This document shows positions 7,348 through 12,501 of a DNA stretch of 12,501 bases, piece by piece (the first letter of the stretch is position 1; every line of letters begins with the position of its first letter). This stretch comes from Verrucomicrobiota bacterium (GTDB lineage: Bacteria; Verrucomicrobiota; Verrucomicrobiia; Limisphaerales; SXQI01). The notes under the pieces were generated by a model. The model was not told the DNA's origin, searched no databases, and saw only the letters and a program-made list of their open reading frames with translations. The DNA is taken from the NCBI GenBank assembly GCA_008933045.1, contig WBXJ01000062.1:1-12501 (forward strand). The letters are read 5' to 3'. Both the position numbers and the translations under genes were made by a program.

Positions 7348-7373
7348 CAGGGTGCGTGACGCAGTCTGTTTTT
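7348..7373 (+). terminator. Probable intrinsic terminator after the WbpA-like gene
   Basis: Bases 7348-7356 (cagggtgcg) pair with 7360-7368 (cgcagtctg) around a TGA loop, with one G-G mismatch and one G-U pair. Five T follow directly (7369-7373). It begins three bases after the wbpA-like stop. This suggests that the aminotransferase gene 115 bp downstream is transcribed, at least partly, from its own promoter. Confidence 0.5.
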
Positions 7374-7460
7374 ATCAACACCCGAGTGATTCTACCCTGC
7401 TCGTTTGGGTTGAAAAACGAAGCTGTTTAAACTGTTCTCAATTAATCACCTTTTGACCCA

Positions 7461-8633
7461 ATGCCCGTTCCTCTTCTTGATGTAAATGCCCAAAATCTTC
7501 CTCTGGAATGTGAGTTCAAGGAGGCGTTCGAGCGAGTTCTCAAATCTGGACAGTTTATCCTCGGGCCAGAGATTGAGCATTTTGAAAAGCAACTTGCGAC
7601 ATTGTTGAATGTACGCCATGCCATCTCTGTTAGCTCGGGTACTGATGCGATTTTGTTGGCGCTCATGGCTTTGGATATCAAGGCTGGGGATGAGGTGATT
7701 TGCCCATCGTTTACTTTTTTTGCAACTGCTGGTTGCATTGCGAGGACGGGAGCCACACCTGTTTTTGTCGACTCCGACCCAAACAGTTTCAATCTCAATC
7801 CACAGGCTCTCATCGCAAAAATCACTCAACGGACGAAGGTGATTTTGCCCGTGCATCTGTTTGGTCAATCCGTCGACCTTGAACCGATTCTACGAATTGC
7901 TCGAGAGCACAATCTTTTGGTTATTGAGGATGCAGCTCAAGCTCTAGGTGCAACCTACCGAGATCGTTCGGTCGGTACATTTGGTGCCTTCGGAACGTTC
8001 AGTTTTTTCCCTTCGAAAAATCTGGGCGGCTTTGGAGATAGCGGCTTAGTTTCGACCAATGACAATGATCTCGCTGAGAAGGCCAAACTCCTACGTACGC
8101 ACGGATCGAAGCCGAAATATTTTCATAAGGTTGTCGGAGCTAATTTTCGAATGGATCCATTGCAGGCAGCTCTGCTCGCGGTGAAGCTTCCGCATTATCA
8201 AAGCTACAGCAAAAAACGTAGGGCCAACGCAGATTATTATACCAACCGACTTTCTGCACTTGAGGGTGTTCAGTCTGGGGAAATGGAGACGGTCAGGCGT
8301 GATCCTGATCAAGCATCGGAAGCTAAAATAATCCTCCCTAGCACATCCCCGGATTTAGGTCACATTTGGAATCAATACACTCTCAGGGTGCTCGGTGATG
8401 GCCGCCGCGATCAGTTAAAAACTCATCTCACGAACCTCGGTATTGGCACCGAGATTTATTATCCAGTCCCGTTGCACCAACAGGAATGCTTCGCCTACCT
8501 AAAAAGCAACCATCTGGATTTTCCAGTTGCAAACCAACTTGCACGCGAGGTCTTGAGCATTCCGATTTACCCAGAACTGAGCGATGAACAGAAGGATGAA
8601 GTCATCGCTGGCATCGGTTCGTTCTTGAATTGA
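7461..8633 (+). CDS. DegT/DnrJ/EryC1/StrS (WbpE-type) PLP sugar aminotransferase
   Basis: This family transfers an amino group, usually from glutamate, to a keto group on a nucleotide sugar. The 390-residue product has GQFILGPEIEHFE (30-42), SSGTDAILLAL (58-68), the aromatic-rich SFTFFATAG (83-91), the PLP-binding EDAAQALGA (156-164), and the Schiff-base lysine K186 in FFPSKNLGGFGDSG. The C-terminal YYPVPLHQQ motif is also typical. It lies after a UDP-GlcNAc dehydrogenase-like gene, so an activity like WbpE (amination at C3 of a 3-keto-uronic acid) is a reasonable inference, but the WbpB oxidase and WbpD acetyltransferase of that pathway are absent here. Residues about 275-300 form a charged insertion before the IWNQYTLRV strand. 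The next gene follows after 55 bp. Confidence 0.9.
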   Translation: MPVPLLDVNAQNLPLECEFKEAFERVLKSGQFILGPEIEHFEKQLATLLNVRHAISVSSGTDAILLALMALDIKAGDEVICPSFTFFATAGCIARTGATPVFVDSDPNSFNLNPQALIAKITQRTKVILPVHLFGQSVDLEPILRIAREHNLLVIEDAAQALGATYRDRSVGTFGAFGTFSFFPSKNLGGFGDSGLVSTNDNDLAEKAKLLRTHGSKPKYFHKVVGANFRMDPLQAALLAVKLPHYQSYSKKRRANADYYTNRLSALEGVQSGEMETVRRDPDQASEAKIILPSTSPDLGHIWNQYTLRVLGDGRRDQLKTHLTNLGIGTEIYYPVPLHQQECFAYLKSNHLDFPVANQLAREVLSIPIYPELSDEQKDEVIAGIGSFLN

Positions 8634-8643
8634 ACACTAGGCT

Positions 8644-8661
8644 CGACCAGCTACCTGGTTG
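8644..8661 (+). other. Short hairpin between aminotransferase and epimerase genes
   Basis: Bases 8644-8650 (cgaccag) pair with 8655-8661 (ctggttg) around a CTAC loop, including one G-U pair. No T run follows, so it is not a convincing terminator. It may be a transcript-stabilising or chance structure in the 55-bp gap. Confidence 0.25.
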
Positions 8662-8688
8662 CACAAGCATCTCTGAAACTAACACAGC

Positions 8689-9705
8689 ATGCGCGTCTTG
8701 ATCACAGGAGGAGCTGGATTTATCGGCTCTCATACAGCGGGCAAATTTTGTGCCGAGGGTTATCCCGTTACAGTGCTTGATAATTTAACAACAGGGTACG
8801 AAAGTAACCTTGAAAATCTCGTTGCGAGTTCGAGACTTCGATTCATTAATGGAGATATCTGCGATGGCGAGTTAGTGAAGCGTTTAGTCGATGAGGCTGA
8901 TCTAGTCGTGCATCTCGCAGCCATGGCTTCAGTGCCTGAGACCATCGCGCACCCGTTAGAATCACAGGCGATTAATTCGACAGCAACATTGCAATTGCTC
9001 GAAACAGCAAGGCATGCCGGAGTGAAACGGTTTGTCTTCGCATCCTCGGCCGCAGTGTATGGAAACTCGACGATAATTCCCCAATCCGAAGGTCTCCCTG
9101 TAAAACCCCTTTCCCCTTACGCGCTGCAAAAGCAAAACGGAGAACGGTATGCACAACTTTATTGGCAGCTCTACAAACTTCCGACGGTTAGTTTGCGATT
9201 TTTTAACGTATTCGGCCCCCGACAAAGACCTGACTCCGCTTACTCCGGCGTCATATCGCGGTTCGGTGAAGCCTTTGCGCTAGGTCAGTCGCCTGTGGTT
9301 TTTGGTGATGGGAACCAGTCACGAGACTTTGTTTATGTTACCAACGTGGTCGAAGCCATCTGGCTGGCGGCGACTCAACCTGTAGATCGCGTTGCAGGAG
9401 AGGTCTTTAATGTCGGCACAGGCGAGTCAATCTCCCTTCTGGATCTAATCGAACAGTTTAAAGCGATCACCGGGCGAAATCTACTGGTGGAACATCGCCC
9501 ATCTCGAGCGGGAGATGTCCGAGATTCGAGATCCGACTTGAATCACTCGCAGGAACGACTCGGCTACAGGGCTGTCATTGGTTGGCGGGAGGGTCTCAAA
9601 AAAACTTGGGATTATTTCGAGTCCCTGTGCCCTAGTGATTTCAGGTCAGTTGCGTCTGGACCTAACTCCAGAACTGAGCACTGCCAAGAACGCCAAAAAG
9701 ACTAG
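8689..9705 (+). CDS. NAD-dependent sugar epimerase, GalE/UDP-hexose 4-epimerase-like
   Basis: The 338-residue product is an extended SDR. It has the Rossmann motif TGGAGFIGSH (6-15), DNLTTG (31-36), HLAAMASVPET (75-85), FASSAAVYG (117-125), and catalytic Y144xxxK148 in SPYALQKQNGERYA. RFFNVFGPRQ and DFVYVTNVVEAI follow. It probably inverts C4 of UDP-glucose, UDP-GlcNAc or a related UDP-sugar, making galacto-configured building blocks for the polysaccharide. The exact substrate cannot be set by eye. The last 25 or so residues (after WDYFESL) are beyond the usual family end, and this tail is encoded where the gene runs 60 bases into the 3' end of the opposite-strand O-antigen ligase-like gene. 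The start ATG is immediately before the Rossmann strand, so it is secure. Confidence 0.88.
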   Translation: MRVLITGGAGFIGSHTAGKFCAEGYPVTVLDNLTTGYESNLENLVASSRLRFINGDICDGELVKRLVDEADLVVHLAAMASVPETIAHPLESQAINSTATLQLLETARHAGVKRFVFASSAAVYGNSTIIPQSEGLPVKPLSPYALQKQNGERYAQLYWQLYKLPTVSLRFFNVFGPRQRPDSAYSGVISRFGEAFALGQSPVVFGDGNQSRDFVYVTNVVEAIWLAATQPVDRVAGEVFNVGTGESISLLDLIEQFKAITGRNLLVEHRPSRAGDVRDSRSDLNHSQERLGYRAVIGWREGLKKTWDYFESLCPSDFRSVASGPNSRTEHCQERQKD

Positions 9706-11130
9706 GAGCAAAGAGTATATCTGAAACGGTAGGTCCCCAAGTGCGGTTAGTAAAACGCCCAAACATCCGAGCCCTATAAAAATGGCTAGATCTGAGGGTA
9801 ACGGAAGCCCAGAACCGATAAACCAATGCGAACCGGCGAAGGTAAGAAGAAGGAGGATGGCTCCGAATCCAACCCAACCCAGCGTCGCCCTAGCCTCCAA
9901 CCAATCGTCATGAGCGTAAGCATGCCAGTACTGGCTGGAATCCTCACGATACAGTTGATAAACGGCTCCAAAAGCACCGGGGCCGACACCAAAAACAGGG
10001 TAATCCGCCACTATTTTTTTTGCGTTGGCGTAAATCTCGCTCCGGCCACTCGTCTCATCCCCTGCTCTTTTCATAAATCGTTCCTTGAGATCGTCCCAGT
10101 TGAGCCACAGACCTCCTGCTAGCACCGAGGAGAAGAAGAAGAGCCAAATTGCCGTCGATTTCCATTTCTTAAATCCTCTTCTAACAAAGATAATTCCGAG
10201 CGAACTGATCATCAATCCAGCCGAGACAGCGGCACCGAGCCGACTGCTGGTTAGGAAAGGGCACACAGCCAAAATAGCGCAGCAGAGAACCAATATCGTT
10301 TCAGATCCACTGCCCAAGCCTCGCCGGTAATAACGGTTCAAGCTTAAGAAAAAACCAAAGGTCGCCGGCCAGATCATGTTGAACAACTGAGCAGCATTCG
10401 AACGATAAGCGTAGGGACCAAACTGTCCCGAATTCCAAGCGTTGATCTCCGGCTGAACAAGCCACAATAATTTGTTCGTGTGCGTCAGACGCTGCAGGAG
10501 ACCCTCCACCGCGATCAAAGTACCATTGATGCAAAGGACCCAAAGCAACCGGCGGACCCGCTCGCTAACGCGATCCGAGCCATGCTCCCCCGACCTATCG
10601 CGCGAGGTCTTGATCAATAACCAATCTCGTAAAGCCCAGAAAAAACACGCCGCCGCCAAGCACCGATAAAACCGTTCCCAACTTTTGGCTTGGTCATAAC
10701 TGTGCGGCAACCAAGGAACGTATTCGAGATACTCAAAACGTTGTTCTTGGAGATGATAAATAGCCCGAGAATTCCAAGCCGAGACTCCAATATAGCCCAA
10801 TAGAAAGACGGTCAAAACGCCGACAAACCAAGGCCAGAGTCGAGCCAGCAACCGTTCTTGAGAAGCCCACCGATCCGGTTGATACCCAGTCACAGCACGG
10901 CAGATCCACTTAGCGACCAACACCAAGCCTAACAAAAAATTCAGTCTGTTAACCGTCGTGATCGACCAATGTTCAGTAGTGCCGAAAGCCCAAGGGGAGA
11001 AAATTAAAACAGTGAAAACTAACCATTCCGTCACAAAATCGAGGCCACGAAATATTCGAGGCACGTCGCCTCGCGCCTCGGAGCGTGCACTGGTAGTTGC
11101 TTCCCGAGTGTTTTGTAGATCCACATTCAA
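9646..11130 (-). CDS. O-antigen ligase/polymerase family (Wzy_C domain) membrane protein
   Basis: The 494-residue product is an integral inner-membrane protein with about ten to twelve hydrophobic segments, for example near residues 33-50, 60-78, 98-117, 156-172, 195-212, 247-264, 278-316, 325-344, 417-434 and 447-486. Between the later helices is the large periplasmic loop typical of WaaL/Wzy proteins, with SGRSEIYANA (361-370), DYPVFGVGPGAFG (376-388) and a histidine-bearing YAHDDWLE (405-412) similar to the conserved HND/E-Y-LE motif. Such proteins polymerise lipid-linked repeat units or ligate glycan to lipid A or protein. Which one cannot be told from sequence alone. The start is unclear: TTG at 11130 or GTG at 11124, with no in-frame ATG close by and no Shine-Dalgarno. 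It is the only leftward gene among the right-hand polysaccharide genes, divergent from the UDP-glucuronate epimerase and convergent with the GalE-like gene. Confidence 0.85.
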   Translation of the reverse strand: MNVDLQNTREATTSARSEARGDVPRIFRGLDFVTEWLVFTVLIFSPWAFGTTEHWSITTVNRLNFLLGLVLVAKWICRAVTGYQPDRWASQERLLARLWPWFVGVLTVFLLGYIGVSAWNSRAIYHLQEQRFEYLEYVPWLPHSYDQAKSWERFYRCLAAACFFWALRDWLLIKTSRDRSGEHGSDRVSERVRRLLWVLCINGTLIAVEGLLQRLTHTNKLLWLVQPEINAWNSGQFGPYAYRSNAAQLFNMIWPATFGFFLSLNRYYRRGLGSGSETILVLCCAILAVCPFLTSSRLGAAVSAGLMISSLGIIFVRRGFKKWKSTAIWLFFFSSVLAGGLWLNWDDLKERFMKRAGDETSGRSEIYANAKKIVADYPVFGVGPGAFGAVYQLYREDSSQYWHAYAHDDWLEARATLGWVGFGAILLLLTFAGSHWFIGSGLPLPSDLAIFIGLGCLGVLLTALGDLPFQIYSLLLVFLAFLAVLSSGVRSRRN

Positions 11131-11205
11131 AAGTCAACTGAAGGAATCATTTTCCGACAAGAACCAAAACAATTTGATACGAATTAAAACTCAGAGTTCC
11201 TTAGC
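11131..11205. promoter_or_regulatory. Short divergent promoter region
   Basis: These 75 bp separate the starts of the leftward ligase-like gene and the rightward UDP-glucuronate epimerase gene, so promoters for both probably lie here or extend into the coding ends. The stretch is AT-rich, especially 11166-11190. I cannot assign specific boxes. Confidence 0.35.
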
Positions 11206-12213
11206 ATGAAGATACTGGTTACTGGCGCGGCTGGTTTTATTGGGTTTCACGTTTCCAAACGGTTACTCGATCGCGGTGATGAGGTTATTGGCCTCGACAA
11301 TCTCAACGACTATTACGATGTTCGGTTGAAGGAAGCGCGCCTTGCCCAACTTACTCCACGCACGAAATTTCGGTTTATGAAAATGGAACTTTCTGACCGG
11401 GTCGCAATGGCAGAAATGTTTCGCACAGAACGGCCCCAGCGTGTCGTGCATCTGGCAGCCCAGCCTGGCGTCCGCTATTCGATCCAGAACCCTCATGCGT
11501 ATATCGACTCCAATCTAGTTGGGTTCATCAACATCCTCGAAGGTTGCCGTCATCAGGAAGTCCAACACCTCGTCTACGCCTCATCATCGTCAGTGTATGG
11601 TGCCAACACGACCATGCCGTTTAGCATTCATCAGAATGTGGATCATCCTCTGAGCCTGTATGCGGCAACGAAAAAGGCCAATGAACTCATGGCCCATACC
11701 TACAGCCATCTCTACCACCTGCCAACCACGGGATTGCGTTTCTTCACCGTTTATGGACCTTGGGGCCGGCCGGACATGGCACTCTACCTATTTACTAAGG
11801 CCATACTAGAGGGCAAACCGATTGACCTGTTCAACGAAGGCCAAATGCGCCGCGACTTTACTTACGTCGATGATATCGTCGAAGGAGTGGTTCGAGTCAC
11901 CGACCGTGTTACCACGCCAAACCCTGAATGGGACAGTAATAATCCTGATCCCGGCACGAGCCAATCTCCTTACCGAATCTACAACATTGGAAACAATAAT
12001 CCCGTCGAACTTTTGCACCTCATCGATTGCCTAGAAAAAAACCTAGGGAAGGTCACTACCAAAAACCTCCTACCCATGCAACCCGGCGACGTGCCTGCAA
12101 CCTACGCCGACATCGACGACCTCGTACGAGACTGTAATTTTAAACCTGCAACCTCAATCGAAGAAGGCGTCAAGAAATTCGTCACATGGTATCGCGGATA
12201 TCATTCTTGTTAA
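11206..12213 (+). CDS. UDP-glucuronate 4-epimerase
   Basis: This enzyme interconverts UDP-glucuronate and UDP-galacturonate, supplying galacturonic acid to capsules and lipopolysaccharide. The 335-residue product has the Rossmann motif TGAAGFIGFH (6-15), DNLNDYYDVRLKEARL (31-46), which is characteristic of this subgroup, HLAAQPGVRYS (82-92), and YASSSSVYGAN (124-134). The catalytic pair is Y152xxxK156 in LYAATKKANE, followed by RFFTVYGPWGRPDMAL and DFTYVDDIVEGV. The DNLNDYYD and PWGRPDMAL forms match the LpsL/Cap1J group and separate it from plain GalE. The C-terminus (FVTWYRGYH) ends as the family usually does, so the gene is complete. Its UDP-glucuronate substrate would need a UDP-glucose 6-dehydrogenase, which is not clearly present unless the WbpA-like enzyme supplies it. 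Ten bases separate its stop from the sugar transferase fragment. Confidence 0.92.
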   Translation: MKILVTGAAGFIGFHVSKRLLDRGDEVIGLDNLNDYYDVRLKEARLAQLTPRTKFRFMKMELSDRVAMAEMFRTERPQRVVHLAAQPGVRYSIQNPHAYIDSNLVGFINILEGCRHQEVQHLVYASSSSVYGANTTMPFSIHQNVDHPLSLYAATKKANELMAHTYSHLYHLPTTGLRFFTVYGPWGRPDMALYLFTKAILEGKPIDLFNEGQMRRDFTYVDDIVEGVVRVTDRVTTPNPEWDSNNPDPGTSQSPYRIYNIGNNNPVELLHLIDCLEKNLGKVTTKNLLPMQPGDVPATYADIDDLVRDCNFKPATSIEEGVKKFVTWYRGYHSC

Positions 12214-12225
12214 GGGGAATTTTAA

Positions 12226-12501
12226 AACCTCTTCAAATTTTGGTCGATGACGAGCGAACGTGGGTTTGATGGCAAGCTTTTGGCTGATAATATCCGTCTC
12301 ACGCCTTTCGGTCGTTGGCTCCGAGCTTCGTCACTCGATGAGTTGCCTGAACTGTTGCTGGTGATCCGCGGTCACTTAAGCCTAATCGGCCCTCGGCCGT
12401 TACCAGTAATGTATCTAACCCGTTACAGTGCGCACCAAACACGGCGGCATGAGGTGCTTCCTGGACTGAGCGGTTGGGCTCAGGTGAACGGACGGAACTT
12501 G
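12226..12501 (+). pseudogene. 5'-truncated bacterial sugar transferase (polyprenyl-phosphate glycosyl-1-phosphate transferase), runs off window
   Basis: The frame after an in-frame TAA at 12223-12225 reads NLFKFWSMTSERGFDGKLL, then LTPFGRWLRASSLDELPELL, LIGPRPLPVMYL and RRHEVLPGLSGWAQVNGRN, which is the catalytic domain of the PglC/WcaJ family. These membrane enzymes start glycan synthesis by moving a sugar-1-phosphate onto undecaprenyl phosphate. The D-E catalytic dyad is present in SLDELP. The first roughly 50 residues of the domain, including the re-entrant membrane helix, are missing, because only 12 bases lie between the upstream epimerase stop and this sequence. The first ATG is at 12247. 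Two usually well-conserved positions are changed: KFR(S/T)M reads KFWSM, and KG(D/E)MS reads RGHLS. Loss of the helix and these changes indicate a decaying gene rather than a working soluble enzyme. The 3' end is outside the window. Confidence 0.75.

Noticed and set aside
7442..7868. Two overlapping minus-strand frames over the aminotransferase
   Set aside because: Both are shadows of a well-supported DegT-family gene and do not resemble proteins I know.
11188..11198. AACTCAGAGTT near-palindrome upstream of the UDP-glucuronate epimerase
   Set aside because: It is only five bases per arm with a single central base. Too short to call an operator without conservation.

Overview
The window is about 12.5 kb of bacterial DNA, roughly half G+C, and densely coded. 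There are nine intact or edge-cut genes that can be recognised, plus two genes that look broken. Shine-Dalgarno sequences are mostly absent or weak, and the mixture of genes (a verrucomicrobial-looking GluQ remnant, TrpB and XseA) would suit a Gram-negative such as a member of Verrucomicrobiota. That assignment is an inference from protein resemblance recalled from memory, not a proven placement.

Region 1 (1-4008, + strand) holds housekeeping genes in series: the end of an M16-family peptidase-like protein that lacks the zinc motif, tryptophan synthase beta chain (trpB), and exodeoxyribonuclease VII large subunit (xseA). No other trp gene and no xseB are present nearby.

Region 2 (4060-5727, - strand) is a compact, convergently placed three-cistron unit. 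It reads an RmlD-like short-chain dehydrogenase/reductase, then a 57-codon remnant of glutamyl-Q-tRNA(Asp) synthetase (gluQ) with its middle removed in frame, then a membrane-anchored HNH nuclease-like protein whose ATG overlaps the remnant's stop codon (ATGA).

Region 3 (5728-6058) is a 331-bp divergent intergenic stretch with nested inverted repeats and a possible 26-codon small ORF with a good ribosome binding site.

Region 4 (6059-12501) is a surface-polysaccharide locus: a UDP-GlcNAc-type 6-dehydrogenase (WbpA-like) closed by a probable intrinsic terminator, a DegT/WbpE-type PLP sugar aminotransferase, a GalE-like sugar epimerase, an O-antigen ligase/polymerase-type membrane protein on the opposite strand whose 3' end overlaps the epimerase, a UDP-glucuronate 4-epimerase, and the 5'-truncated catalytic domain of a polyprenyl-phosphate sugar-1-phosphate transferase running off the right edge. 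Together these would supply acidic and amino sugars (uronic acids and 4-epimers) to a lipid-linked polysaccharide and polymerise or ligate it. Glycosyltransferases, the flippase and the WbpB/WbpD steps are not in the window.

I see no CRISPR array, tRNA, rRNA, insertion sequence or defence system. The most notable observations are the two genes with clean-edged losses (gluQ internally, the sugar transferase at its 5' end) and the short translationally coupled cistron that the first leaves behind.
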